Positions 1 through 8,882 of a DNA stretch of 57,736 bases are shown piece by piece. Source of the DNA: Clostridia bacterium. GTDB lineage: Bacteria > Bacillota > Clostridia > Christensenellales > Aristaeellaceae. The stretch is from positions 1 to 57,736 of the forward strand of contig JAFWWK010000154.1 of the NCBI GenBank assembly GCA_017523615.1. The letters are read 5' to 3'. The notes below the pieces were generated by a model that saw nothing but the letters and a program-made list of their open reading frames with translations, was not told where the DNA came from and made no database searches. Made by a program: the position numbers and the translations under genes. Every line of letters begins with the position of its first letter. The first letter of the stretch is position 1.

Positions 1-1083
1 GATGGTATGATTGGTATAGGCCACCGTCCGGCGGACGATGCTCTCCGCTTCGTCCCAGCCCAGGCCCTCCTCGTCCATCAGAAGGCGCATCAGTTCCGGG
101 ATCGCAAGGCCCGGGTGGGTGTCGTTGATATGGATGGTCACCTTTTCGGGAAAGATCGAGAAATCATTGCCGAAACGGCGTTTGAAATCCTTCAGGGCAT
201 ACTGAAGGGTGGCGCTGGTAAAGAAATAATGCTGTTTGAGGCGCAGTTCCTTGCCTTCGTAATGGTTGTCCTCAGGATAGAGCACCTTGCTGATCACCGC
301 GGCCAGTTCCTGTTCCTTCATGGCCTTGAAATAATCGCCGCTGTTAAAGGAATCAAAATCCAGGGCCTTGGGAGAACGGGCACGCCACATCCTAAGGCTG
401 TTCACCGTTTCACAGTCATACCCGACCACCGGCATGTCATAGGGAATGGCCTCCACCGTCTGATAATCATAGTGATGGAAGCGCATATTGCCCTGTTCGT
501 CAAAATACGTATCGATCTTGCCTCCGTAATGTACCTCGCAGGTATCCTCGGGCACGGGCATTTCCCAGGCATTTCCGTTTTCCAGCCAGGAATCCGGCAC
601 TTCGACCTGGCGGCCGTCGATGATCTTCTGGCGGAAAAGCCCGTATTCATAACGGATGGTGCAGCCCATGGCCGGCAGGGACAGCGACGCGAGGCTGTCC
701 ATAAAACATGCGGCCAGCCTGCCAAGGCCGCCGTTGCCGAGGCCGGGCTCCGGTTCCTCGGCGAAGACCTTACGGTAATCTATGCCCAGTTCTTTCATGG
801 CCAGGCGGTAATTCTCCTGGCTGGTCATGTTCAGTATGTTGCAGTACAGCGACCGTCCGGTGAGAAATTCAACCGACAGATAATAAAGCTTTTTCCCCTG
901 TTCCTTTTTTTCCTTTTCCTTGTAAGCCATCCATTTCTGCATGATCTGGTCACGCACGGTGGACGCCACCGCGTGGTAGATCTGCTGATTGGTGGCTTCC
1001 TCCAGCGTCTTGCCGTTGTAGCGCTGCAGTTTGCCGATGATCGCTTCCTTGATGGACTCCTTATCAAAACGTGTGGTTGGCAT
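1..1083 (-). CDS. glgP: glycogen/maltodextrin phosphorylase, N-terminal part (runs off the left edge)
   Basis: The enzyme removes glucose-1-phosphate from alpha-1,4-glucans in the cytoplasm using pyridoxal phosphate. The reverse strand reads MPTTRFDKESIKEAI, followed by typical family blocks: YYLSVEFLTGRSL, LGNGGLGRLAACFMDSLA, the YEYGLFRQ region and INDTHP. The start is the ATG at 1083-1081, preceded by AGGAGG about 5 nt upstream. Only about 361 residues lie in the window; the PLP-lysine half of the roughly 800-residue protein is outside it. It is divergent from polA and has its own promoter at 1159-1187. Family assignment is secure. Whether glycogen or maltodextrin is preferred cannot be told from this part. 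Confidence 0.95.
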   Translation of the reverse strand, partial: MPTTRFDKESIKEAIIGKLQRYNGKTLEEATNQQIYHAVASTVRDQIMQKWMAYKEKEKKEQGKKLYYLSVEFLTGRSLYCNILNMTSQENYRLAMKELGIDYRKVFAEEPEPGLGNGGLGRLAACFMDSLASLSLPAMGCTIRYEYGLFRQKIIDGRQVEVPDSWLENGNAWEMPVPEDTCEVHYGGKIDTYFDEQGNMRFHHYDYQTVEAIPYDMPVVGYDCETVNSLRMWRARSPKALDFDSFNSGDYFKAMKEQELAAVISKVLYPEDNHYEGKELRLKQHYFFTSATLQYALKDFKRRFGNDFSIFPEKVTIHINDTHPGLAIPELMRLLMDEEGLGWDEAESIVRRTVAYTNHTI

Positions 1084-1158
1084 ACGTCCTCCTGTCCGTT
1101 TTGCTGCGCGCCGCTGATTTTCCCGCTTTTCTCAGGGGATGCGCACGCAATCCTGCTT

Positions 1159-1187
1159 ATTATACATAAATCGATTTGTCTTGTAAA
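1159..1187 (-). promoter_or_regulatory. sigma-A-type promoter for glgP
   Basis: Reverse strand: TTTACA at 1187-1182, a 17-nt spacer, and TATAAT at 1164-1159, about 75 nt upstream of the glgP start. Only a -10-like TATACT (1303-1308) without a convincing -35 was found facing polA in the rest of this 243-nt gap. Confidence 0.7.
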
Positions 1188-1327
1188 CTTTTTTGTGCCT
1201 TTCCGCCCGGGTTCCTGCTCGGATCAGCCCGTCAGGCGGCATTTGCCGCGGAATTATGACAGAACTGCGAATTTTTCGGTTTAAATTGTTAAAAATTTAT
1301 GATATACTGATCCGGAGGTGATTCCCG

Positions 1328-3952
1328 ATGACCGAAAGCACGTCTTCACTGCGTCCCCTGCTCCTGGTCGTGGACGGCAACAGCCTGCTCCACAGGGCTT
1401 TTCACGCGCTTCCGCTGATGGACGCGGACGGTATTTTTACCAACGCAGTCCACGGCTTCATGATGATGTTCCTGAAGGTGGTGCGCGAATATTCGCCCGT
1501 ATCTGCCGCCGTTGCCTTTGATACCCACGCCCCCACCTTCCGGCACGAGGCGTACGAAGGCTACAAGGCAGGCAGACAGGCCGCTCCCGACGAGATGAAA
1601 ATGCAGTTTCCCGTCCTGAAGGAAGTCCTGCAAAGCATGCATATCGGCGTCCTTTCCGCCGACGGCTGGGAGGCCGACGACATTCTGGGGACCTGCGCCC
1701 GCCTGTGTGCCGAGGGAGGCATGTATTCCTGCATGCTGCTGACGGGTGACCGGGACGCCCTGCAGTTGGTCACGGACGATTCCATGGTGCTTTTTACCCG
1801 CAAGGGGATCACCGAGGCCGTCCGATTCACCCCGGAAACGGTAAAGGAAGCCTACGGCATCACTCCCTCTCAGGTCCCTGACTGGAAAGGGCTGGCCGGA
1901 GACAGCAGCGACAATATCCCCGGGATCCCAGGCGTTGGGGACAAGACCGCGGTGAAGCTTCTGGCCGAATACGGCACCCTTGAAAACGTGCTTGCCCACG
2001 GTAACGACATCAAGGGCAAGCTGGGCGAAAAGATCCGTGCCAACGCGGACCAGGCCCGTTTTTCGAAAGATCTGGCCACCATCCGCCCCGAAGCGCCGAT
2101 CGCCTTCACCCCCGGGGAATGGACCCTGGACCGGTTGGGCGACGGAGCGGGCGTATTGAAAAAATACCGTCTCGGCCAGGTGCTCAGGCAGGTGTCCTCC
2201 GCCGGCGGAACAGCTGCCGCACCTGTTGAAACGACAGCACGCACAAAGGAGCCCCCCGCTGCGCCGGAAGCGGAATTACCTGCGGATGAACCCGCAGCCC
2301 TGCCCCGGCCCGAAACCGTCCCGCTCTCCACCCCCGATGAGATCCGCGCTTTTCTGAAGGACGGCTGCCAGGGAGACTGCGCCGTATGCCTGGCAGGGAA
2401 CGACCTGACGATCTACTCGGACGGCACTCTGGGAAGGGCCATCCTGGGAGGGGATCTCCTGGACCCGGGAATGTCACCCCGGGAAGCGCTGGAGGCCATG
2501 GACGTCCTGTTCGCTTCGCCCCGGCTGCATGTGCACGGCGGCAAGGAACTGATGCGCATCCTCGGCTCCATGGGCCTGCCCCTGCCCCATCCCGTATGGG
2601 ACACCATGCTGGCCCAGTACCTCCTTTCGCCCCTTGATCCCGCCTATCCGCTGGAGAATCTCTCCGACCCCGATGCGTTCGGCGTCATTTCCCTCAGCCT
2701 CCGGCAGAAAAAAGCCCTGGAGGAAAAGGGCATGCTCCACCTCCTGACCGACGTGGAAATGCCCCTTCAGGAAGTCCTCTATGACATGGAGACCGACGGT
2801 TTCCGCGTAGACCCCTCGGTGCTCCGGGAGCTGGGCAAAAGCTGGACCGGGCAGGCGGACGATCTGCGGGAGGAGATCTATGCCATGACAGGCGTCCGGG
2901 ATTTCAACCTGAACAGCCCGAAGCAGCTGGGCCAGGTCCTGTTTGAGACCCTGGGCCTCCCGGGAGGAAAAAAGAACAGCAAGGGCTGGTCCACCGACGC
3001 GTCGGTGCTCGAAAAGCTCAGGGACGTGCATCCGGCTGCCGGCAGGATCCTGGAATACAGGCAGCTGATGAAGCTGACGGGCACCTATGTGGAACCGCTG
3101 ATCTCCCGGATGGACGCCGAAGGGCGCATCCATTCCCTGTTTGATCAGACGGCCACCGCCACCGGCCGCATATCCTCAAGCGAACCGAACCTGCAGAATA
3201 TCCCCGTACGCACCGAAACGGGCCGTGAGATCCGCCGGGCGTTCATTCCGCGGGAGGGCTGGAAGCTTTGCGATGCGGACTACAGCCAGATCGAACTGCG
3301 GGTACTGGCCCACCTGAGCGGGGACGGGGCCATGTGCGACGCTTTCCTGAAAGGACAGGACGTTCATACCCGCACCGCCAGCGAAGTTTATTCTGTACCG
3401 ATGGACGAGGTGACTGCGGCGATGCGCAGGTCCGCCAAGGCCGTCAACTTCGGCCTGGTCTACGGCATCAGCGAATTCGGCCTCGCCCGGAACATCGGCG
3501 TCAGCCGTTCCGAAGCCCATGACTTTATCGCCCGTTATTTTGAACGTTATCCCGGCATCAAGCGTTATATGGACGAATCCGTCCGGCGCGGCCGGTCGCA
3601 GGGCTACACCTCCACCCTGTTCGGACGGCGCCGCCCACTGCCCGAGATCCGGAATCCCAACGGGAATATTCGTGCCTTTGGCGAAAGGGTCGCGATGAAC
3701 GCCCCGGTCCAGGGTACGGCCGCGGATATCATCAAGATCGCCATGATCCGGGTCCACTCCGCCCTGAAGAAGCAGGGGCTCCGGGCCAGGCTGATCCTGC
3801 AGGTCCACGACGAGCTGTTGATCGAATGCCCGCCCGAGGAAGAAAGCGCGGTCACTGCCCTTCTTAAGGAATGCATGGAGAACGCGGTGGCCCTTTCCGT
3901 ACCCCTGACCGTGGAGGTCAAAAGCGGGGAAAGCTGGTTTGAAACAAAATGA
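1328..3952 (+). CDS. polA: DNA polymerase I
   Basis: Repair and Okazaki-fragment polymerase, 874 residues. It has an N-terminal 5'-3' flap exonuclease domain (about 10-290, with VVDGNSL, GWEADDILGT and GDSSDNIPGIPGVG), a degenerate 3'-5' exonuclease-like domain (about 310-490) and the polymerase domain. Motif A is DADYSQIELR (D649), motif B is RRSAKAVNFGLVYGIS, and motif C is VHDE at 826-829. The DxE residues needed for proofreading are not visible, as in Bacillus-type PolA, so proofreading is probably absent. A GGAGGTG ribosome site lies 8 nt before the ATG. The stop overlaps the coaE start (ATGA), so the two are probably co-transcribed. Confidence 0.97.
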   Translation: MTESTSSLRPLLLVVDGNSLLHRAFHALPLMDADGIFTNAVHGFMMMFLKVVREYSPVSAAVAFDTHAPTFRHEAYEGYKAGRQAAPDEMKMQFPVLKEVLQSMHIGVLSADGWEADDILGTCARLCAEGGMYSCMLLTGDRDALQLVTDDSMVLFTRKGITEAVRFTPETVKEAYGITPSQVPDWKGLAGDSSDNIPGIPGVGDKTAVKLLAEYGTLENVLAHGNDIKGKLGEKIRANADQARFSKDLATIRPEAPIAFTPGEWTLDRLGDGAGVLKKYRLGQVLRQVSSAGGTAAAPVETTARTKEPPAAPEAELPADEPAALPRPETVPLSTPDEIRAFLKDGCQGDCAVCLAGNDLTIYSDGTLGRAILGGDLLDPGMSPREALEAMDVLFASPRLHVHGGKELMRILGSMGLPLPHPVWDTMLAQYLLSPLDPAYPLENLSDPDAFGVISLSLRQKKALEEKGMLHLLTDVEMPLQEVLYDMETDGFRVDPSVLRELGKSWTGQADDLREEIYAMTGVRDFNLNSPKQLGQVLFETLGLPGGKKNSKGWSTDASVLEKLRDVHPAAGRILEYRQLMKLTGTYVEPLISRMDAEGRIHSLFDQTATATGRISSSEPNLQNIPVRTETGREIRRAFIPREGWKLCDADYSQIELRVLAHLSGDGAMCDAFLKGQDVHTRTASEVYSVPMDEVTAAMRRSAKAVNFGLVYGISEFGLARNIGVSRSEAHDFIARYFERYPGIKRYMDESVRRGRSQGYTSTLFGRRRPLPEIRNPNGNIRAFGERVAMNAPVQGTAADIIKIAMIRVHSALKKQGLRARLILQVHDELLIECPPEEESAVTALLKECMENAVALSVPLTVEVKSGESWFETK

Positions 3953-4560
3953 ACCGTTATGTGATCGGCGTCACAGGCGGGATCGCCTGCGGAAAGACCA
4001 ACCTGACTGACACCCTGAAGGCCCTCGGCGCAGTCGTTATCGATGCCGACGAGGTCAGCCGCGCCCTGACCGCCCCGGGCGGCGAAGCCCTCGTCCCCAT
4101 CCGCGCCGCCTTTGGGGACGGCGTCTTCCGCGGAGACGACCTGGACCGCCGGGCTCTGGGCAGCATCGTTTTTTCCGATCCGGACAGTAAAAAGCTCCTG
4201 GAGGATATCCTTCACCCGATGATCAGGGAAAGGATCGCATCCCTCCTGGACCGGGCCGAAGGCATCGTCTTCCTCAGCGCTCCCCTTTTGTTTGAATGCG
4301 GCTACGAAAAAATCTGCGATGAGGTCTGGTGCGTGTACGTCCCCCAAAGAGAGCAGCTGCGCCGCCTGATGGCAAGGGACCGCCTGACGCGCGCTGAAGC
4401 CCTGAGACGCATCGGCAGCCAGTGGAGCGCATTCAAAAAAGCCGGGCTTTCCGACGTGGTGATCCGTACCGACGGCACACCGGAGGAAAGCGCGGAAAAA
4501 GTTACCGGCCTGTACCTTGACCGAAAGGAGACCTGCCTTGCAGAACGATCCTTACAATAA
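3949..4560 (+). CDS. coaE: dephospho-CoA kinase
   Basis: Phosphorylates the ribose 3'-hydroxyl of dephospho-CoA, the last step of coenzyme A synthesis, in the cytoplasm. The 203 residues match family length. The P-loop GGIACGKT lies at 10-17, followed by the conserved VIDADEVSR segment and the family block LLEDILHPMIR. The start ATG overlaps the polA stop by four bases. The 3' end overlaps the next gene by 23 nt, so polA, coaE and the lytic transglycosylase form one transcription unit. The polA-coaE pairing is common in Bacillota. Confidence 0.95.
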   Translation: MNRYVIGVTGGIACGKTNLTDTLKALGAVVIDADEVSRALTAPGGEALVPIRAAFGDGVFRGDDLDRRALGSIVFSDPDSKKLLEDILHPMIRERIASLLDRAEGIVFLSAPLLFECGYEKICDEVWCVYVPQREQLRRLMARDRLTRAEALRRIGSQWSAFKKAGLSDVVIRTDGTPEESAEKVTGLYLDRKETCLAERSLQ

Positions 4561-5380
4561 CGAAACGCCCGTCCGGCACCGGCGCAGCGACCGGCACGCG
4601 TCAGTCCGGAGATCCTTCAGCGGCCCGGGCCCCGATCCCGAAGCTTCCCATTCTCCACACAGGTCAAAGGACGCCTCCCCGCGCTTATCGCGCGGCATGC
4701 CTTTCCTCAAAACAGGCGCTGACGCAGCAAAGCCCCGGCGGGGGAAAAAGCTTCCGCCCCTCCAGACAGCCGCCCTTTTCGTGCTTGTCGTCATCTGTAT
4801 CTTCGGGGCCTACAGCCTCTGCAACAATTCTTTAAAAATCTCCGAGCTGCGGGACGAGCGCGCAAGGATCGAAGCCGAACGACGGAACACGGTCCTCAGG
4901 CATCAGCCGCTTTATACCGACCTGATCGAGCACTGGGCGGAAAGGAACGGGATCGAGCCCGCCTTCGTTTGCGCCGTTATCTACCGTGAAAGCCATTACG
5001 ATCCCGGAGCCGTATCTTCGGCCGGAGCCCGGGGGCTGATGCAGCTGATGCCCGACACCGGCACCTGGTGGGCGGGAAACCTCGGGATCCGGGATTATAC
5101 CGCGGAAAGCCTTTTTGTCCCGGATATGAATATCCGCCTGGGGGTGAGATACCTGAGATATCTGAGCGAAAAATTCGGCGGCGACCCCATCCTGGTCGCC
5201 TGCGGCTATCACGCCGGACCGGGCAACGTGGAAAGCTGGATCAAGAAATATTCGTCCGACGGCAGGACGCTGACCCTGGACGAGATCCCGATGGATGATA
5301 CGCAAACCTACGCAAGGAGGGTGATGGAAAGTTATGCGATCTACCTGCAGTATTACTACCCCTCGGGAAGGCGCACGTAA
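4538..5380 (+). CDS. membrane-anchored lytic murein transglycosylase (SLT domain)
   Basis: Cleaves the MurNAc-GlcNAc bond in peptidoglycan. I chose the TTG at 4538 because GAAAGGAGA lies 7 nt upstream; a TTG at 4517 has no such site. The product is 280 residues: a basic, Pro/Ser-rich cytoplasmic tail (1-70), one membrane segment (about 76-94), a short helix, then an SLT domain. The catalytic Glu is in YRESHYDP (E151). SAGARGLMQLMP and the CGYHAGPGNVESW motif follow. It overlaps coaE upstream and the following binding-protein gene by 47 nt downstream. It resembles the Slt-like proteins encoded beside coaE in clostridia. The cellular role (elongation, sporulation or secretion) is not evident. 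Confidence 0.9.
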   Translation: MQNDPYNNETPVRHRRSDRHASVRRSFSGPGPDPEASHSPHRSKDASPRLSRGMPFLKTGADAAKPRRGKKLPPLQTAALFVLVVICIFGAYSLCNNSLKISELRDERARIEAERRNTVLRHQPLYTDLIEHWAERNGIEPAFVCAVIYRESHYDPGAVSSAGARGLMQLMPDTGTWWAGNLGIRDYTAESLFVPDMNIRLGVRYLRYLSEKFGGDPILVACGYHAGPGNVESWIKKYSSDGRTLTLDEIPMDDTQTYARRVMESYAIYLQYYYPSGRRT

Positions 5381-6941
5381 GTCCCTTTGCCGGGCAGCGG
5401 CGTTCCTGACCGCGGTGATGACCTTCCTGGCAGGCCCGTGTACGGCTTTTGCCTCTGTCCTTGACAACATGTTCACCGTGGGGATCATCTCGGTCAGGAC
5501 CAGCAAGCTGAATCCCTTCTTCATCGAGGAGAGAGAATTCAAATCCATCGGCTGTCTCATATACGAGAGCCTGGTCTCCATCGACGACGATTATATGCCC
5601 CAGCCGTCGGTCGCCGACCATTGGGATTCCGCGGACGGCTCTTCCTGGACCTTTACCATCCGGTCCGGCGTCACCTTCCACGACGGAACGCCTCTGACCG
5701 CTTATGACGTCTATGCCACGATCCAGGAGATCCTGCGCCTGGCCGACGAGGGAAAAGGCCAGTACGCCACGCTGAAGTACATGATCAAATCCGTCACCAT
5801 CAAGGACGAACGCACCATCACCATCTCCACCTCCCGCAGGTACTACGGCTTTTTGTACGCAATGACTTTCCCGATCCTCAAGCAGGACCAGGTGCAGGCG
5901 GACAATCCCATCGGGAGCGGACCGTATTATATTCAGGCCTTCTCCCCGGGAGATTATATCTACCTGTCGGCCTATACCAACTGGTGGAAATCCACTCCCG
6001 CCATCACACAGATCAACGTGGTCCTGTTTTCCAGCAACAAGGACCTGATCAATGCCTATGAATACAACCGCATCGATGCGGCGGTGACCCGGTCCAGCAA
6101 CGCGGCCCAATACAGCCGGACCGCGAAATCCCTTTCTATCACTTACCGCACCCAGCAGCTCGAGACCCTCCTGATCAACCGCTCCTCCTTCCCCGTCAAC
6201 GATCCGGAGGTGCGTATGGCGATACGCTATGCCATCAATCCCGACGTCCTCCTGTCCTCGTCCTACCAGGGCATGGCCGCCAGGACCGACACTCCCCTTC
6301 CCCAGGGGACCTGGATGTACAACCCGCACCTCTCTTCCTATCCCTACGACCCCGACAGGGCAAAGCAGATCCTGACTGACGCGGGTTGGGTCCCCAGCAG
6401 TGACGACAACATGCTCCATAAGGTCATAGACGGTAAAACGCGAAATCTGCATATCCGACTGTACGTCTACGAGGAGCAGGACAACAGCGTCCGGGTCAGC
6501 GCCGCCTACCTGATCGCGAACCAGCTGGAAGCCGTGGGTTTCGGCGTCACGGTGACCAGCATGACGTTTTCCCAGGCAAAGGAAAAACTTTCAGCGGGAA
6601 GTTTCGACCTGTGCCTGGCCGCTTTCCAGATGGACCCGGTCCCCGACCCCGGTTTTATGCTGATGTCCTCCAACACCGGGAACTACAGCCGTTATACCTC
6701 TACCCAGATGAACAACCTTTTCTCCGCCCTCAGGGGGTCGGGGACCAGCTCCGACGACAGGCAGAAATTTGACGCATACAAGGAATGCCTCTATAACATT
6801 CAGGAGCAGTTTTATACCGATGTTCCCTTCATCTGCCTGTACTACCGGACCGGCGCTATCATGACACGCAAAATGTTCACCGTTGCAAGAGATGTGCGGG
6901 AACCGGATCTTTTCCGCGGTATCGAATCCTTCACCCCGTAA
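5334..6941 (+). CDS. ABC transporter substrate-binding protein, family 5 (oligopeptide/nickel type)
   Basis: Secreted or lipid-free binding protein of 535 residues. Basic residues and a hydrophobic stretch (about 20-40) form a signal peptide ending near TAFA. The mature part has family-5 features: SCLIYESLV-like opening, SWTFTIRSGVTFHDG, GSGPYYI and IRYAINPDVL. No lipobox Cys follows the signal, which is unusual for a Gram-positive binding protein; anchoring could be through the uncleaved signal. The start ATG lies inside the end of the transglycosylase gene, with AAGGAGG 13 nt upstream. No permease or ATPase genes are adjacent, so it is an orphan whose partners must be elsewhere. The ligand is unknown. 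Confidence 0.85.
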   Translation: MRSTCSITTPREGARKSLCRAAAFLTAVMTFLAGPCTAFASVLDNMFTVGIISVRTSKLNPFFIEEREFKSIGCLIYESLVSIDDDYMPQPSVADHWDSADGSSWTFTIRSGVTFHDGTPLTAYDVYATIQEILRLADEGKGQYATLKYMIKSVTIKDERTITISTSRRYYGFLYAMTFPILKQDQVQADNPIGSGPYYIQAFSPGDYIYLSAYTNWWKSTPAITQINVVLFSSNKDLINAYEYNRIDAAVTRSSNAAQYSRTAKSLSITYRTQQLETLLINRSSFPVNDPEVRMAIRYAINPDVLLSSSYQGMAARTDTPLPQGTWMYNPHLSSYPYDPDRAKQILTDAGWVPSSDDNMLHKVIDGKTRNLHIRLYVYEEQDNSVRVSAAYLIANQLEAVGFGVTVTSMTFSQAKEKLSAGSFDLCLAAFQMDPVPDPGFMLMSSNTGNYSRYTSTQMNNLFSALRGSGTSSDDRQKFDAYKECLYNIQEQFYTDVPFICLYYRTGAIMTRKMFTVARDVREPDLFRGIESFTP

Positions 6942-7033
6942 CGCCCCCGCAGGCCTGCCCCGTTCAAACCCGCGCAGCCACCGCGCGGCTGATAATACTT
7001 CAATACCCGACGCTCATACGAGGAGGAAAAAAA

Positions 7034-7507
7034 ATGCGCTGTCAGTACTGCGGTTCCCCCGACAGCCGGGTCGTGGACTCACGGCCGGCCGACGACGGCA
7101 ATTCCATCAGGCGCAGGCGCGTATGTACCAACTGCGGCCGCCGTTTCACCACCTATGAAAAGGTGGAGACCAAGCAGATCCTGGTCATCAAAAAGGATTC
7201 CAGCCGTGAATTGTTCGACCCCCAGAAGGTCCGCAGCGGCATCATCGCCGCCTGCCACAAACGCCCCGTGACAGCCTCACAGATCGAAAAGGTCGTTTCT
7301 TCCGTGGAGCAGTTCGCTGCCAACTCCCTCCAGGAGGAGATCACCACCCGGCAGATCGGCGAAATGGTCATGGAGGAGCTTCGCAAACTGGACGAGGTAG
7401 CCTATATCCGTTTTGCTTCGGTTTACCGTCAGTTTACCGACATTCCCTCCTTTATGAACGAACTCAACCAGCTGTTAAAAGACAGGCCCGCCCAGGACAA
7501 AGCCTGA
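7034..7507 (+). CDS. nrdR: transcriptional repressor NrdR
   Basis: ATP/dATP-sensing repressor of ribonucleotide reductase genes. The 157 residues match family length. An N-terminal zinc ribbon has C3, C6, C31 and C34 (MRCQYCGS and CTNCGRRF). An ATP-cone domain follows (KKDSSRELFDPQKVRSGI through AYIRFASVYR). GAGGAGG sits 8 nt before the ATG. It is separated by about 90 nt from the binding-protein gene and followed by a strong terminator. No nrd reductase genes are in the window, so its targets are elsewhere. Confidence 0.97.
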   Translation: MRCQYCGSPDSRVVDSRPADDGNSIRRRRVCTNCGRRFTTYEKVETKQILVIKKDSSRELFDPQKVRSGIIAACHKRPVTASQIEKVVSSVEQFAANSLQEEITTRQIGEMVMEELRKLDEVAYIRFASVYRQFTDIPSFMNELNQLLKDRPAQDKA

Positions 7508-7525
7508 AGCGGGTCCAATGACAAA

Positions 7526-7559
7526 ACTGCCGCGTTTTCCGCCGCGGCAGTCTTTTTTT
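7526..7559. terminator. intrinsic terminator between nrdR and gtrA (possibly bidirectional)
   Basis: ACTGCCGCG (7526-7534) pairs perfectly with CGCGGCAGT (7543-7551) across an 8-nt loop, followed by seven T residues (7553-7559). On the reverse strand a run of four T follows the same stem, so it may also serve gtrA, whose stop codon lies in the T tract. Confidence 0.9.
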
Positions 7560-8046
7560 ACCTGTTCCTCTGCGCTTTTTTCGCTTCCGCGTTGGTGTCG
7601 ATGGAATCCCTGTACACAACGAAACGCTGATACAGGAACTCAGTCACAAAATTGATCAGCATGGTGCCTATCTGTACCACATAATTGTTCACAGCCGTTC
7701 CTTCCGACGCTGCCGCCCCGGTAAAGGGGTTTTCCCCGGTCAGCGCAGCGGTCCACCAGGTGCTCAGCGGAGTGAAGACAACATAAAAGAGGGCCACCAG
7801 AAGCATGCTCTTTTTCAGGTCCGCGTCGCTGCGGAAGGTGTATTTGCGGTTGAAGGTAAAATTCCACAGAACACTCAGGATGAGGCTTACAAGATATGCC
7901 AGCCACGGTGCCCAGTGCAGCACCTCGTAAAACAGCGTATATGATACGATCTGGATGATCCCCGCCGAAGCGGAAAATAAGGTGAATTTGATCACCTGCC
8001 ACAGGTTTTTCCTTGTTTTGTCGCTCTTATCCGTTTCAGGGGACAT
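7558..8046 (-). CDS. GtrA-family membrane protein
   Basis: Small integral membrane protein of 162 residues with four predicted membrane segments. It has the family layout: FTLFSASAGIIQ in the first segment, WNFTFNRKYTFRS in the loop after the second, and a C-terminal FLYQRFVVYRD. GtrA-like proteins are linked to translocation of lipid-linked sugars across the membrane. The ATG at 8046 is preferred over a TTG at 8052 because AGAAGGG lies 7 nt before it. It follows the transporter ATPase gene by 15 nt and is probably on the same T-box-controlled transcript, although no functional link to tryptophan is evident. Confidence 0.85.
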   Translation of the reverse strand: MSPETDKSDKTRKNLWQVIKFTLFSASAGIIQIVSYTLFYEVLHWAPWLAYLVSLILSVLWNFTFNRKYTFRSDADLKKSMLLVALFYVVFTPLSTWWTAALTGENPFTGAAASEGTAVNNYVVQIGTMLINFVTEFLYQRFVVYRDSIDTNAEAKKAQRNR

Positions 8047-8061
8047 TTCCAAGCCCTTCTT

Positions 8062-8880
8062 TCAATGTTTAAAGTTACGCGGAGTGTCCTTTACCGTTGA
8101 GAGGAGCATCCGGTCATTGTCCAGCTTTTTGCCGCTGGAAGCGCGGAAACGATCGAGAAGCCCCTCCACGGTCAGCATTTTGCGCTCCTCTCCCCGGGTG
8201 TCAAAAACGATGTTCCCGCCGTCCATCATGATGGTCCTGTCCCCCAGGTCCAGGGCTGACTGCATATTGTGCGTGATCATCAGGCACGTCAGATGCTCCT
8301 CTGCCACGATCTCCGTGGTCAGCTTCAGTACTTTTTCCGCCGTCCCCGGATCCAGCGCCGCGGTGTGCTCGTCCAGCAGCAGCAGCTTCGGATGCGCCAT
8401 TGTCGCCATCATCAGCGTCAGCGCCTGGCGCTGCCCGCCGGAAAGCAGGCCCACGGGGGCTTTCATCCGGTCCTCCAGACCCATGCCCAACAGGGCCAGC
8501 CTGTCCCTGAATCCGGCGCGTTCGTCCGGTGAGGATATGCTCAGCCACCCGCCGCGTCCGGCAGCCAGGATCAGGTTTTCCTCGATGCTCATCCCGGGAG
8601 CGCTCCCCTTCATCGGGTCCTGAAAAAGCCTGCCGATCACCTTCGCTCTGATATGCTCGGGGACCCGTGTCACATCCGTCCCGTCCAGAACGATGCTCCC
8701 CCTGTCGACCAGAAAAGTCCCGCAGATCGCATTGAAAAGTGTGGACTTTCCCGCGCCGTTGGCCCCGATGATGGATATGAACTCCCCGTCCTCTACCTTG
8801 AGGCTCAGCCCGTTCAGGGCGATCTTTTCATCCATCGTGCCGGGGTTGAAGACCTTCCAGATATCCCGGATCTCCAGCAT
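8062..8880 (-). CDS. trpZ: ABC transporter ATP-binding protein, probable tryptophan uptake
   Basis: 272-residue ABC ATPase. Walker A is GANGAGKST at 39-47, the signature is LSGGQRQALT, Walker B is LLLLDEHTAALDP, and a switch His lies in MITHNMQ. The ATG at 8880 is chosen because GGGAGG lies about 9 nt upstream; the longer in-frame reading would run back through the permease gene. Only 2 nt separate it from the permease stop. It belongs to the COG1101-like ATPases that pair with COG4120 permeases. The gene symbol follows the comparative-genomics name for T-box(Trp)-regulated systems and rests on the leader, not on the ATPase itself. Confidence 0.85.
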   Translation of the reverse strand: MLEIRDIWKVFNPGTMDEKIALNGLSLKVEDGEFISIIGANGAGKSTLFNAICGTFLVDRGSIVLDGTDVTRVPEHIRAKVIGRLFQDPMKGSAPGMSIEENLILAAGRGGWLSISSPDERAGFRDRLALLGMGLEDRMKAPVGLLSGGQRQALTLMMATMAHPKLLLLDEHTAALDPGTAEKVLKLTTEIVAEEHLTCLMITHNMQSALDLGDRTIMMDGGNIVFDTRGEERKMLTVEGLLDRFRASSGKKLDNDRMLLSTVKDTPRNFKH

Positions 8881-8882
8881 CT

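Noticed and set aside
7-1284. Plus-strand open frame of 425 codons
   Set aside because: It is antisense to glycogen phosphorylase, whose reverse-strand reading has clear family blocks; high GC gives long antisense frames.
6977-6996. Promoter before nrdR (CAGCC/GGCTG stem and GATAAT)
   Set aside because: No -35 at suitable distance; the stem is short.
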